Shown: positions 26,441 to 35,851, numbered from the stretch's first letter. The stretch is 64,000 bases of DNA from Enemella evansiae (GCF_002250705.1 NZ_NMVP01000023.1:124001-188000); one strand, 5' to 3'. Notes: generated from the sequence alone by a model not told the origin. Numbers and translations: made by a program.

Positions 26441-27337
26441 TCAGCCGATCAGCCGAATCAGTGGGGGTACCAGGAAGATCAGACCGAACACCATCGCGGG
26501 GATCGCCATGAACACGGTCATCCGTTCGCTCACCGCGTGGGCGGCGATCCGGGCCTCGGTGAGGTGCGCGTCGCGCAGCTCGCGTACCCGGGCCCGCAAC
26601 GTGCCCGCCACCGCCGCACCCTGTTCGTCCAGCTGCATCACATCGGCGATGTCGGCGAGCTGCGGCAACCGGAGCCGGTCGGCCAGCCGGCGCAGCTCGG
26701 CGTACGGTGCCTGCTGCTCCAGCCGGGCACGCAGCAGGGCGCCGCGGATCGCCAGGAACAACGGATGGTCCGAGGCCATCGCCGCCGACTGCAGCGACTG
26801 GGTCGCCGACCGATTCGCCAACCGTTCCAGGGTGACCAGATCGAAGTAGCTGAACAGTGCCTCCTGGGCGTCGCTGCGCGATCGTTCGCCGGCGCGCTGC
26901 AGCTGGACATCGGGCGCGAACCAGCCGGCCAGCATCCCGACCAGGGCGAGCACCGCCGGTACGGTCACCGGGATGCCGACCGCGATGGTGAAGACCGCAC
27001 CGAGGATCGTCGGCACGCACAGCCCGAGCAGCGCCAGCACGAGTTTGTCGGCGAAGAACTCGGCCACCGACTTGTTGCGCAGCTCGAGCAGCCGCAATTG
27101 GCTGCTGTGCAACGGAATCGGGCTGTGCTGGTAGAGCCACAGCCCGGCCCGTTCACTGCCCCGGGTCGCGCTCGCCGTCGGGGCCGTCACACCACCGGCG
27201 GGGTGGCCGTCCAGTTCGGCCAGCGCATCGGCCAACCGGGGATGGCTGCGACGCAGACCGTACGCCACCGCGGCCAGTCCGCCGGCGATCAGCATGCCGG
27301 TGAGCAGGACCAGTCCGGAGAGCTGCTGGCCGGTCAT
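26441..27337 (-). CDS. tadC: TadC-like inner-membrane platform protein (T2SSF domain)
   Basis: This 298-residue protein has an N-terminal helix, a central pair of helices around 100-140 and a C-terminal hydrophobic pair, with the T2SSF cytoplasmic helical domain between (about 160-270, with the AELRRLADRLRLPQLADIAD region). It pairs with TadB to form the Tad pilus platform. The ATG overlaps the TadB stop as ATGA. Confidence 0.85.
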   Translation of the reverse strand: MTGQQLSGLVLLTGMLIAGGLAAVAYGLRRSHPRLADALAELDGHPAGGVTAPTASATRGSERAGLWLYQHSPIPLHSSQLRLLELRNKSVAEFFADKLVLALLGLCVPTILGAVFTIAVGIPVTVPAVLALVGMLAGWFAPDVQLQRAGERSRSDAQEALFSYFDLVTLERLANRSATQSLQSAAMASDHPLFLAIRGALLRARLEQQAPYAELRRLADRLRLPQLADIADVMQLDEQGAAVAGTLRARVRELRDAHLTEARIAAHAVSERMTVFMAIPAMVFGLIFLVPPLIRLIG

Positions 27338-28239
27338 TCCGCGCCCGTCTCGACCCGATCGGCGGCCTGTTGGCCGGAGGTGAGGATCCGTTCCCGGCGG
27401 ACCGGCGCGGTCATCCGCCGCATCGCGACGAGGGCAGCGACGTAGGCGGCGAGCAGCACGGCCAGGATCAACTGACCCAGCGGGGTCCGATAGGGCGCGA
27501 AGAACTCACCCCCGGTGAGCAGCGCGCCGCCGAGCACGAGCACGCTGATCACCGTGACCTGGCGTACCACGACCCGCGGCTTCGCCCGCTCGGATTCGAT
27601 GTCTCGCAGGGCTTTCAGCCGTTCGCTGATCGAATCGGAGAGCTCGTTCAGGGTCAGCGTGGCGCCGGTGCCACCCCGATGCGCGGCCAGGGTCAGCGCG
27701 GCCAGCACCGCATCGGCATCGGGACTGTGCAACCGGTCCGCGAGCTCGGTGAGCGCGTCGCGGGTGCTCCACCGCTGATCGAGCCGGCCGACCAGGTGCC
27801 GCAGGTGTGGTACGAGCAGTTCGGGGGCGGTCCGCACCGAACCGCGGATGGCATCGACGATCGACTGGCCGATCGGCAGCGTCGCCGCCAGCGACCGCAC
27901 CCAGCGATCCAGCGCACCGAGCAGTTCGACCTCGCGATTGGGCGGATCGCCCAGCAGATAAGGGATACCGAGCACCAGCAGGGGCGCCAGCGGGATCAGC
28001 AGCAGCCACCCGGTGGCCAGGTAACCGATCAACCCGGCACCCAGTGCGATGAGCAGCAACCGGTCCCGGCGCCGACCCCTGGGTCCGGGCGGTCGCCGGC
28101 TGAGCCGCGCCCAGCGTTGTGCCAGGTTTTCCCTGCTGGATGAGCTTTCGGCGACCGGTCGCGGGATCAGACCGTGGGCCAGCATCAGGATTCCCGCCGC
28201 CAGCAGCGCGCCCACGGCGGCCGCGAGTGCGGCGTTCAC
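27334..28239 (-). CDS. tadB: TadB-like inner-membrane platform protein (T2SSF domain)
   Basis: This 301-residue protein has helices at the N-terminus and at about 75-100, a T2SSF domain in the middle (ELLGALDRWVRSLAATL and the following helices) and two C-terminal helices. It is the partner of TadC in the pilus platform. It starts with GTG, overlapping the ATPase stop as GTGA. Confidence 0.85.
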   Translation of the reverse strand: MNAALAAAVGALLAAGILMLAHGLIPRPVAESSSSRENLAQRWARLSRRPPGPRGRRRDRLLLIALGAGLIGYLATGWLLLIPLAPLLVLGIPYLLGDPPNREVELLGALDRWVRSLAATLPIGQSIVDAIRGSVRTAPELLVPHLRHLVGRLDQRWSTRDALTELADRLHSPDADAVLAALTLAAHRGGTGATLTLNELSDSISERLKALRDIESERAKPRVVVRQVTVISVLVLGGALLTGGEFFAPYRTPLGQLILAVLLAAYVAALVAMRRMTAPVRRERILTSGQQAADRVETGAE

Positions 28240-29708
28240 GACCGCCCCGGCCAGGCGGCGGCGTACCGGGCGAGTTCCTGGCTGGTCAGCGGATCGGGCC
28301 GGAAGAAGGTCTCCGGGTCACCCGGGCCGAGACTGCGGTAGCACAGATGCGTGGTGGGCCGCTCACCCTCGAAGGTGCCGGTGAGCTGGCGGATCTCGGA
28401 GACGAACCGCTGCCGGGTCCCACCGCGCCAGGTGTCATCGATGAGCGTCACGTGCACCAGGAAGCCGATGTTGTGCGCGATCTGGCGGTAGGCATCGGCC
28501 ATCTGCAGGGACCCGCCCTGGGCGATCCGCATCGCCAACCGGTCCATCGTCGCCGAGGCCGAGTGGGAGTGGGTGGTGCTCATCGTGCCGGCCCCGGCGC
28601 TCATCGCCTCGAACATGGCCGCCGCCTCGACGCCGCGCACCTCGCCGACGACGATCCGGGTCAGGTTCTGCCGCAGCGCCTCGGGCAGCAGATCGGCCAC
28701 CGTGTATTCACCGAGCGGCCGACCGTCCTGGCGTTCCCCGAGGCCGATCCGCGCCTGCAGGGCGATCATGTTGCGGCGGGTCGGCTGCAGATGGGTGAGC
28801 AGTTCGTAGTCGGTCTCGATCGTCCCGAATCGTTCGGTGTCGGGGATCGCCGCGATCAGGGCGCGGAGCAGGGTGGTCTTGCCCGCGCCCTGGTCACCGG
28901 AGATGACGATCGACCGCCGGTCCTGGATGGCCGCGTGCAGATAGCGTGCGACCGCCTCGGGCAGCATGCCCGCAGCGACCAGATCGGGCAGGGTGACATC
29001 GACCAGGGTGTGCTGCCGGATCGTGACCGAGGGCCGGAAGGCCAGTCCGAAACCGATGGCGTGCAACCGGAAACGGTCGCCCAGCGCCAGGGTCATGGTG
29101 GGATGTGCGTCGTCGAAGGGTCTGCTCGGGCTGGCCTGCTCACCGAGGAAGCGGATCGCCTCGACCAGTTCGTCGTCGCTGTCCGCGACCGGTGGATGGC
29201 TGCGGCGGGTGCCGTCGGCGTACTGCACGACCACCGAGTCGTGCCCGTGGATCTCGATGTTCTCGGCCTCGGCGATCTCGAACAACGGTTGCAACCGGCC
29301 GTAACCGAACATCGCGCTCTCCACCGCGCGGGTGTACGCCTCCTCGAGCTCGGTGGACCACATCGCCTGGCCCTCGGCCTGCAACTGCTCGGCGCGTTCG
29401 TGCACCACCCGGCGGATCGTGGCGTGGCTCATCCGACGTCGATCCGGTTCGCTCAGCGGTCGTTGCTGATCCGCCTCGTGTTGCACCTGTTCGGTGATCC
29501 GCGTGCCGGCGGTACGCCGCAGCGCCACCACCAGGCCCCAGTCCACCGCCTCCTCGGCGCGGTGCACGGCGCGGTGGGTCTCGGCGAGCTGATCGGGGCT
29601 GAACGCGGTGGGGATGCCGGTGATCAGCCCGGGGGTGCTGCTGGGGTCGAGCACCGGTGCATGGAACAGTTCGACCTGGTCCAGGCGAACCTGCGGCCCG
29701 CTGCTCAT
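28236..29708 (-). CDS. tadA: TadA/CpaF secretion ATPase
   Basis: This 490-residue type II/IV secretion ATPase powers Tad pilus assembly. Walker A is GDQGAGKT (271-278), Asp/His-box regions follow, and Walker B is RIVVGEVRG (351-359). A 150-residue N-terminal helical region precedes the core, as in CpaF. The ATG overlaps the TadZ stop as ATGA. Confidence 0.9.
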   Translation of the reverse strand: MSSGPQVRLDQVELFHAPVLDPSSTPGLITGIPTAFSPDQLAETHRAVHRAEEAVDWGLVVALRRTAGTRITEQVQHEADQQRPLSEPDRRRMSHATIRRVVHERAEQLQAEGQAMWSTELEEAYTRAVESAMFGYGRLQPLFEIAEAENIEIHGHDSVVVQYADGTRRSHPPVADSDDELVEAIRFLGEQASPSRPFDDAHPTMTLALGDRFRLHAIGFGLAFRPSVTIRQHTLVDVTLPDLVAAGMLPEAVARYLHAAIQDRRSIVISGDQGAGKTTLLRALIAAIPDTERFGTIETDYELLTHLQPTRRNMIALQARIGLGERQDGRPLGEYTVADLLPEALRQNLTRIVVGEVRGVEAAAMFEAMSAGAGTMSTTHSHSASATMDRLAMRIAQGGSLQMADAYRQIAHNIGFLVHVTLIDDTWRGGTRQRFVSEIRQLTGTFEGERPTTHLCYRSLGPGDPETFFRPDPLTSQELARYAAAWPGRS

Positions 29709-30481
29709 GAGCGGACCTGGGTGGTCTGGGTGCGGATCGCCAGCGAGGACACGGCCGAGCGGATTCCCTTCACCAGTGGGGAATGGGTGAAGCGGCGAGG
29801 TGCCGGGTAACCGTCGGACCAGACCCGGGCCGCAGCCGGATCCTCCGGCAGGCTCGCCCAGACCTCGACGCCGAACTGTTCGGCGATCTCCTTGGCCCCA
29901 TAGGGATTCCCGGGGCCGATGAGCAGCAGCCCCAGCGCGGTTCCGGAGCCGAGCTGGTCGATCCGCTGCTGCAGCACCGGGAGCTGGAGGCGTACGCCGG
30001 CGAGCTGCCGCAGCGTGCAGCGGGTGACCACCAGGACCACATCGGCGGCCGCGGCGAGCGGGGCGGGCAGGCCCTCACCGATCCGACCGGCGTCGACCAC
30101 CACACCGGTGCCACCGAGGGAGAGCCGGTGCAGGGTGTCGGCGAGTTCACCCCAGACGGGGCCGAAGAGCGCCGGCGCACCGGGATGGCTGAAGCCGGGC
30201 AGCAGCATCCGGCGGTGCTCCTCGTCGGCGCTGCCCAGCCGCAGGCAGTGCACGGTCAGCTCGGCGGCCAGCGGACGACGCTCCCGTTGCACCCGGGCGA
30301 GACCGGTCAGGCCGCGGCCCAGACCGGAGACGCCGTGCAGGTGCCCGGCGAGGATCGCCTGCGAGGGCTGCCGGTCGGCATCGACCAGCAACGAGTCCCC
30401 CGACCAGTGCAGCGCCAGCCCCAGCGCGGTGGTCGTGACTCCCGGAGCACCGGCCGCGGAGGTGAGCAGCAGCAGCGCCAT
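29705..30481 (-). CDS. TadZ/CpaE-like ParA-fold protein with degenerate P-loop
   Basis: This 258-residue protein follows the ParA/MinD fold (LLLTSAAGAPGVTTTALGLA at the N-terminus, SLLVDADRQPS next, VVVDAGRIGEG and VVLVVTRCT later). The P-loop reads AGAPGVTT where KGGxGKT is expected, so both signature lysines are missing and ATP hydrolysis is doubtful. TadZ/CpaE proteins place the Tad machine in the cell. It is second in the operon, one base after the CpaB-like gene. Confidence 0.75.
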   Translation of the reverse strand: MALLLLTSAAGAPGVTTTALGLALHWSGDSLLVDADRQPSQAILAGHLHGVSGLGRGLTGLARVQRERRPLAAELTVHCLRLGSADEEHRRMLLPGFSHPGAPALFGPVWGELADTLHRLSLGGTGVVVDAGRIGEGLPAPLAAAADVVLVVTRCTLRQLAGVRLQLPVLQQRIDQLGSGTALGLLLIGPGNPYGAKEIAEQFGVEVWASLPEDPAAARVWSDGYPAPRRFTHSPLVKGIRSAVSSLAIRTQTTQVRS

Positions 30482-30482
30482 C

Positions 30483-31160
30483 TCACCGACCGGCTTCCTT
30501 GACCAGGGCGAGCCGTTCGGCGGCCGCGAGCTCGGCCACCTGCTGGGCCAGGGCCTGGTCGACGCGGACGTCGAGGAGGGTGGCGACGCCGTCCGGCCCG
30601 GTCCGCGGGGGTGAGGCGATGCTGGCGGTGATCACCGCAGGCAGCGGTGCCGCGCTCTGCCCCGGGCCCTGCCGCTGGTCCTCCAGGGGAACCAGACGGA
30701 CCGGGGTGCCCTGGGGCAGTTCGCCGCTCGGCAACCGCCCCGGGGCAAGTTTGAGCCCGACCTGGGTGACGCCGCGGTCCAGACTGGGCGTACCCACCGC
30801 ACCGTTCGGCAGCATCGATCCCTCGGAGAGGTCAACCAACGCCCGTTTCCCAACCAGGGAAGGGATCTCGGCAGCCGGAACGGTGGAGACCTCGGAGATG
30901 CTGCCGACCTCGACCGCGCGCAGGTCACCGGCGCGGATCGGTTCGCCACGCGGAATGGTGCGCTGCACCACGACCACCTGCTGGGCGGTGGTGAGTTCCT
31001 GCCAGAGCAGGGTCGCCCCGAGTCCGCCGAGCGCGATCGCCAACACACCGGCCGCCATCCACCGGGGTTGTCGACGGGCTCGTAACCGGCCCGCGGGGGT
31101 TTCGGGTCGGCCGATGTCGGCCGCGGCGAAGGACGATGTCTGGTCACTGGTTGCGGTCAT
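30483..31160 (-). CDS. CpaB/RcpC-like SAF-domain protein
   Basis: This 225-residue protein has a cytoplasmic N-terminus, one membrane helix (about 40-62) and an exported SAF domain (from VVVQRTIPRGEPIRAGDL), followed by a beta-rich C-terminal part. This is the Flp pilus assembly CpaB/RcpC architecture. ATG 31160 is preceded by AGGGGGGA; the frame is open six codons further up but without such a site. It is the first gene of the Tad operon. Confidence 0.8.
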   Translation of the reverse strand: MTATSDQTSSFAAADIGRPETPAGRLRARRQPRWMAAGVLAIALGGLGATLLWQELTTAQQVVVVQRTIPRGEPIRAGDLRAVEVGSISEVSTVPAAEIPSLVGKRALVDLSEGSMLPNGAVGTPSLDRGVTQVGLKLAPGRLPSGELPQGTPVRLVPLEDQRQGPGQSAAPLPAVITASIASPPRTGPDGVATLLDVRVDQALAQQVAELAAAERLALVKEAGR

Positions 31161-31354
31161 CGTCCCCCCTGGAGTCACCTGCCCCGCAACCGTGGTCGCA
31201 CGGGCCCGGGGTGAGGCCTCGTCGTGGGAGCAACACTGGTGTGTGCCGGTTCACAACGGATAGTCGGTGGCCCGGGCCGTGACCGAATCGTTACCTTATT
31301 GCACGGCGTGGCGGTTTGTGGTCTGACCTGATGCACCCCACCCGATGAATTGTT

Positions 31355-31375
31355 TAGTCTCCTACTATGAGACTA
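31355..31375. promoter_or_regulatory. Palindrome over -10 region and start codon of Rrf2 gene
   Basis: TAGTCTC (31355-31361) and GAGACTA (31369-31375) are exact inverted repeats separated by seven bases that include the ATG at 31367. TAGTCT also fits a TANNNT -10 box ending six bases before the A of the ATG, and there is no ribosome binding site, so the transcript is probably leaderless and this palindrome is a likely autoregulatory operator. Confidence 0.65.
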
Positions 31376-31828
31376 GAGGTGACGCGGCGAGCCGAGCTCG
31401 CAGTGCAGGCGATCACCGTGCTGACCGAGCGCGGCCGGCTGAAGTCCGGCGCCCTGGCCGCGGCACTCGACACCACCCCCGGTTTCGTCGCGCAGGTGGT
31501 CAATCCGCTGGTCAAGGCCGGATTCGTCCGCTCCGAGCCCGGGCCCAGCGGCGGATATCTGCTGCACCCGGAGGCCGGGCGATTGAGCGTGCTGGAGGTC
31601 ATCGAGGCCGTCGACGGACCCACCGATACCGGACAGTGCGTGGTCGTCGACCGGCCCTGCGGTGGGTTGACCCCCTGCGTCGTCCACCAGGCGTGGAGCA
31701 GAGCCCGCGGTGCGTTGCTGCACGACCTCGCGAACACCCCCGCCGCCAGTTGGCAGGCCCGACTGCCCGGCACCGATGGAAGGAAGACCCATGAGCACAG
31801 CGATTCCGGTCACCCAGCAATTGGGTGA
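31367..31828 (+). CDS. Rrf2-family transcriptional regulator (iron-sulfur type)
   Basis: This 153-residue regulator has an N-terminal winged helix (VTRRAELAVQAITVL, then TTPGFVAQVVNPLVKAGFV and the wing GPSGGYLL). Cys91, Cys98 and Cys104 have the spacing of a cluster-binding loop as in NsrR or IscR. The downstream gene encodes a RIC-type repair protein, a usual NsrR target, so nitric-oxide or oxidative sensing is likely. The 3' end overlaps the RIC gene by 38 bases. Confidence 0.85.
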   Translation: MRLEVTRRAELAVQAITVLTERGRLKSGALAAALDTTPGFVAQVVNPLVKAGFVRSEPGPSGGYLLHPEAGRLSVLEVIEAVDGPTDTGQCVVVDRPCGGLTPCVVHQAWSRARGALLHDLANTPAASWQARLPGTDGRKTHEHSDSGHPAIG

Positions 31829-32492
31829 CCTGGTCACCGCGGACCCGCGCCGGGCGCGCGTACTGGAGAGCTTCGGGCTCGACTACTGCTGTGGCGGGGC
31901 CCGCACACTCGGGGAGGCCTGCGCGGCCGCGGAGTTGGACGCCGAGCTGGTCGCCTCCGCACTGAACCTGCCCGATCCCGAACCGGCCCCCGAATGGCAG
32001 TCGCTGGATGTCGGGGCCCTGGCGGCCCACATCATCGAGGTGCACCACCGCTACCTGTGGCGGGAGATGGGTCCGCTCGGCACCCTGCTGGACAAGGTGC
32101 ACCGGGTGCACGGCACCCGGCACCACGAACTGGCCCGAGTCGCTGAGGCGTACCGGCTGGCGATGGCGGACCTGGAACCGCACCTGTTCAAGGAGGAGCG
32201 GATCATCTTCCCCCGGTTGCAGCGGCTCGACGCGCTCGCCCCCGGTGACCGGGGGCCGCTCGCGACGGCACTGCGCAGCCCGATCACCCAGATGCTCCGC
32301 GAGCACGACCACGTCGGTGAGCTGTTCACCGAGCTGCATGGACTGACCGACGGTTTCCGTACGCCGGCGGACGGGTGCCAGTCCTATCAGCAGGTGATGC
32401 AGCGGCTCGCGCGGATGGAGCGCGATCTGCACGAGCACGTGCACAAGGAGAACAACGTGCTCTTCCCGCGGGTCCTGGCCTACGCCGAATGA
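31791..32492 (+). CDS. RIC/YtfE/ScdA-type iron-sulfur cluster repair di-iron protein
   Basis: This 233-residue protein has the short N-terminal ScdA-N domain (residues 1 to about 55, with Cys33-Cys34 in DYCCGG), then a hemerythrin-like four-helix domain with the iron-binding His/Glu residues in HIIEVHHRYL, HHELARV, KEERIIFPRL, REHDHVGELF and EHVHKENNVLFPR. Family members repair iron-sulfur clusters damaged by nitric oxide or peroxide. ATG 31791 is preceded by GGAAGGAAGA, which sets the start inside the regulator gene. Confidence 0.92.
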   Translation: MSTAIPVTQQLGDLVTADPRRARVLESFGLDYCCGGARTLGEACAAAELDAELVASALNLPDPEPAPEWQSLDVGALAAHIIEVHHRYLWREMGPLGTLLDKVHRVHGTRHHELARVAEAYRLAMADLEPHLFKEERIIFPRLQRLDALAPGDRGPLATALRSPITQMLREHDHVGELFTELHGLTDGFRTPADGCQSYQQVMQRLARMERDLHEHVHKENNVLFPRVLAYAE

Positions 32493-32631
32493 CTCGCGCC
32501 ACCCGGGAACAAAACCGGACGGCCGACAGTTGTACCCAGCGACGGTCCTGGACATGCCCCGGGCCCCAACCCATAGCCGCTGCGAGCGGCCACTCGCCGA
32601 GAGGCGCACTGGCAGGGCCGTCCAAAGCGTG

Positions 32632-32662
32632 AGCCGCCCGAGACCTCGAGTCCTGGGCGGCT
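32632..32662. terminator. Hairpin between converging genes
   Basis: AGCCGCCC (32632-32639) pairs with GGGCGGCT (32655-32662) around a 15-base loop. It lies between the RIC gene and the converging small membrane-protein gene and could stop transcription from both sides. There is no T-run. Confidence 0.65.
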
Positions 32663-32684
32663 CTCCGCGTCTGTGCGGTGTGCG

Positions 32685-32954
32685 TCAGTCGGTGTGGGAG
32701 TCCCCGCGCAGCCGGCCGATCACCAGGCAGGCGATGCCGACGAGCACGATCACCGCGATCGCGCCGAGGCCCCACGCACTCAGGCTGGAACCGGTGTCGG
32801 CGAGCAGCCCCGAACCGGTGAAGGTGCCCTGGCCCAGCAGCGCGACCAGCGTCAGGGCGACGAAGGCGAACAGCGCGGCGGCGAGCGCGGCCACCGGGAC
32901 GCGCGGCTGCGTCCGGGCCTTGACCCGCAGGGGCCTTCTGGGTGTGCGCCTCAT
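32685..32954 (-). CDS. Small two-helix membrane protein, unknown
   Basis: This 89-residue protein has a basic N-terminus (RRTPRRPLRVKARTQPR) and two hydrophobic helices at about 20-42 and 58-80. I do not recognise the family. The ATG at 32954 and the compact reading frame, flanked by a terminator hairpin, support a real gene. It diverges from the HemY-like gene with under 90 bases between. Confidence 0.6.
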   Translation of the reverse strand: MRRTPRRPLRVKARTQPRVPVAALAAALFAFVALTLVALLGQGTFTGSGLLADTGSSLSAWGLGAIAVIVLVGIACLVIGRLRGDSHTD

Positions 32955-33042
32955 GGATTCAGGCTACCTCAGCAGCGGTGATCCGAGCAGCCCCGCTTCG
33001 ACCTGGGATCGAGGTCCCGATTTCCCGAGTAACCTCGCCGGG

Positions 33043-34386
33043 GTGAAGCGCATCGTCATCGTCGGAGCCGGACTGGCCGGGCTGGTCGCGGCCCGGGAAC
33101 TGATCGGCCGGGGTCATCAGGTGAGCGTGCTGGAGGCCGGTGACCGGGTCGGTGGTCAGGTCCGCACCGTGGACTTCCGCGGGCTCCCGGTCGACGTGGG
33201 CGCCGAGGCGATGCACCTGGGCGCCCCGCAGCTCGCCGCCCTGGTCGATTCACTCGGGCTCACCGAGTCCGTCGTCGGCGCCAATCCCGGCAGCTCCTGG
33301 CTGCACACCCGGCGCGGGCTGACCCCGCTGCCGGCCGGCGTCGGGCCCACCGGCCCCACCCGGCTCGGGCCGGTGATCCGCTCCGGACTGCTCTCCCCGA
33401 TCGCGCTCGCCCGCGCCGGGATGGAGCCGCTGTTCGCGCGGAAGATCTCCGGTGACCTCTCGGTCGGTGCCTTCACCAGCCGGCGCTTCGGCCGGGCCGT
33501 GACCGAGACCTTCGTCGACCCGCTGCTCGGCAACCTGCACGCCGGTGATGTGGATCGGCTCAGCCTGGTCTCCACCGCCCCCCAGTTGCTGCCGGTGGCC
33601 CGGGAGGGTCGCTCGCTGGTGCTGCGCAAGCGGCCCACCCCGCCGCCGGGTGCGGCGAAGGTGCCGATGTTCGCCTCCTTCGGCGACGGCCTGCGGCGGC
33701 TGGTCGACGCATTGGCGGCCGAGGCGCCGGTACGGGTCGGTACGCCGGCGCGGGAGCTGCGGCGTACCGGGGCCGAGTGGCAGGTGGTCACCGACGGCGA
33801 GACGCTGGTCGCCGACGAGGTGCTGCTCGCCGTCCCGGCCCGGGTGGCCGGTGACCTGCTCGCCCCGCACCACCCCGAGGTCGCCGCCGAGCTCGCGCTC
33901 GGCCGGGTCGCCGACGTGGCCACCATCGTGCTCGCCTATCCGGCCGCGGTCGCGAAGAATCCAACCCTGGCAGGCGGAAACGGATTGTTGCTGAACTCCC
34001 GCTCCGGTCGGATGGTGAAGGCCGCCACCTTCCTCTCCCGCAAGTGGCAGCACCTGTCCTCCGACGAGGTGTTCGTGATCCGGGCCTCCGCCGGCCGCGC
34101 CGGCAGCGATGTGCTCGACCTGCACGACGACACCGCGCTGGCCCGGCAGGTGCACAAGGAGGTCGCCGAGCTCACCGGGATCGCCGAGCGGCCGCTCGAC
34201 AGCCTGGTCACCCGCTGGAACGGCGCGTACCCGCAGCTCGAGGTCGGGCATGCGGCCCGGATCGCGAGCGTGCGGGAGCGGCTGACCGGCAGCGGCGTAC
34301 GCCTGGTCGGGTCGGCCTTCGACGGGCTCGGCATGCCCTCGGTGGTGAAGTCCGCCCAGGCCGCCGCCGCCCAGGTCGACGAGTGA
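33043..34386 (+). CDS. HemY-like protoporphyrinogen/coproporphyrinogen oxidase or related FAD amine oxidase
   Basis: This 447-residue FAD enzyme has the dinucleotide motif GAGLAGLVAARE (8-19), an AGDRVGGQVRT segment, a central VDPLLGNLHAGDVDRLS segment typical of protoporphyrinogen oxidases, and the C-terminal FAD segment VRLVGSAFDGLGMPSVVKS. Actinobacterial HemY enzymes oxidise coproporphyrinogen III; no other haem gene is visible here, so a different desaturase or amine oxidase role is possible. GTG 33043 is the start. The stop overlaps the cobQ start as GTGA. Confidence 0.75.
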   Translation: MKRIVIVGAGLAGLVAARELIGRGHQVSVLEAGDRVGGQVRTVDFRGLPVDVGAEAMHLGAPQLAALVDSLGLTESVVGANPGSSWLHTRRGLTPLPAGVGPTGPTRLGPVIRSGLLSPIALARAGMEPLFARKISGDLSVGAFTSRRFGRAVTETFVDPLLGNLHAGDVDRLSLVSTAPQLLPVAREGRSLVLRKRPTPPPGAAKVPMFASFGDGLRRLVDALAAEAPVRVGTPARELRRTGAEWQVVTDGETLVADEVLLAVPARVAGDLLAPHHPEVAAELALGRVADVATIVLAYPAAVAKNPTLAGGNGLLLNSRSGRMVKAATFLSRKWQHLSSDEVFVIRASAGRAGSDVLDLHDDTALARQVHKEVAELTGIAERPLDSLVTRWNGAYPQLEVGHAARIASVRERLTGSGVRLVGSAFDGLGMPSVVKSAQAAAAQVDE

Positions 34387-35837
34387 GCGGGCTGCTGATC
34401 GCCGGTACGAACTCCGATGCCGGCAAGTCGCTGCTGGTCGCCGGCATCTGCCGATCCCTTGCCAGGAAGGGAATCCGGGTCGCACCGTTCAAGGCGCAGA
34501 ACATGTCGAACAACTCGATGGTGTGCCTGGATCCGGACGGCGGTGCGGTCGAGATCGGTCGGGCGCAGTGGACCCAGGCCGTCGCCGCCCAAGTGGCACC
34601 CAGCTCGGCGATGAACCCGGTGCTGCTCAAACCGGGCAGCGATCGGCGCGCGTTCGTGGTGCTCCGGGGCCGGGCCGCCGAGACCCTGGAGGCCGGTGAC
34701 TATGCAACCGGCCGGCAGCACCTGGCGGAGGCCGCATTCGCCGCCTACGAAGAGCTTTCCGCCGACTTCGACGTCGTGATCTGCGAGGGTGCGGGCAGCC
34801 CGGCGGAGATCAACCTGCGTCGCGGTGACTATGTGAATCTCGGCCTGGCGCGACGATTCGGGCTGCCGGTGAGCGTGGTCGGCGACATCGACCGCGGCGG
34901 GCTGCTGGCCGCCCTCTACGGCACCTGGGCGCTGCTGGATCCGGCCGACCAGAAACTGCTGAGATCCTTTGTGGTGAACCGATTCCGCGGCGACGAGGCG
35001 GTGCTGCAACCCGGCCTGGACGAGATCACCGCCCGCACCGGTGTCCCGTTCGCCGGGGTGCTGCCCTGGCTGGCCGAGGTCTGGATCGACTCCGAGGATG
35101 CGCTGCGGCCGGACCGCTGGAGCGAGGCGGCGGTACGCCCGGGTGAGGGCAGCCTGCGGGTGGCGGTGGTCCGGTTGCCGCGGGTCTCGAACGCCACCGA
35201 TGTGGAGGCGCTGGCCGCCGAACCGGGGGTCGAGGTGCTGGTCACCGCGAGCCCGGCGACGGTGCTCGGTGCCGACCTGGTGGTGCTGCCGGGCAGTCGC
35301 GCCACCGTCAGCGATCTGGGCTGGCTGCGCGAACGCGGACTCGCCGAGGCGATCGCCGAGCGGGTCCGCCTGGGCCGTCCGGTGCTGGGCATCTGCGGTG
35401 GCTTCCAGATGTTCGCCGACACCCTGGACGACCCGGTCGAATCCGGTGCCGGTCTGGTGCCCGGGTTGGGGCTGTTGCCGACCCGGGTGACGTTCACCGC
35501 GGAGAAGACCCTCGGGCTGCCGAGGGGTGTCTGGCAGGGTCTGGAGGTGGCCGGGTACGAGGTCCATCACGGGTCGGTGGCCCCGGTGGCCGAGGCCGAT
35601 CCGTTCCCCGGTGGGCTGCGGCTCGGTCCGCTGTGGGGGACGATGTGGCACGGCTGCTTCGAATCCGATGCCTTCCGGCGGGCCTGGCTGAGCCGGATCG
35701 CGGCCGAGTCCGGATCGGACTGGCGGCCCGCTGCGGGCGTACCCGGGTTCGCGGAGCGTCGGGAGACGATGCTGAACCGGGTCGCCGACGCGATCGACGC
35801 ACACCTCGACCCGGGCGTACTCGGCCTGCCCGCCTGA
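34383..35837 (+). CDS. cobQ: Adenosylcobyric acid synthase CobQ
   Basis: This 484-residue enzyme amidates four carboxyl groups during cobalamin synthesis. The N-terminal ATP-binding domain has GTNSDAGKSLL and APFKAQNMSNNS; the C-terminal glutaminase has Cys338 in LGICGGFQMF and later histidines in YEVHHGSV and MWHGCFES. GTG 34383 overlaps the previous stop. No other cobalamin genes are in the window. Confidence 0.93.
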   Translation: MSGLLIAGTNSDAGKSLLVAGICRSLARKGIRVAPFKAQNMSNNSMVCLDPDGGAVEIGRAQWTQAVAAQVAPSSAMNPVLLKPGSDRRAFVVLRGRAAETLEAGDYATGRQHLAEAAFAAYEELSADFDVVICEGAGSPAEINLRRGDYVNLGLARRFGLPVSVVGDIDRGGLLAALYGTWALLDPADQKLLRSFVVNRFRGDEAVLQPGLDEITARTGVPFAGVLPWLAEVWIDSEDALRPDRWSEAAVRPGEGSLRVAVVRLPRVSNATDVEALAAEPGVEVLVTASPATVLGADLVVLPGSRATVSDLGWLRERGLAEAIAERVRLGRPVLGICGGFQMFADTLDDPVESGAGLVPGLGLLPTRVTFTAEKTLGLPRGVWQGLEVAGYEVHHGSVAPVAEADPFPGGLRLGPLWGTMWHGCFESDAFRRAWLSRIAAESGSDWRPAAGVPGFAERRETMLNRVADAIDAHLDPGVLGLPA

Positions 35838-35851
35838 CCTTTTGATCTCTT

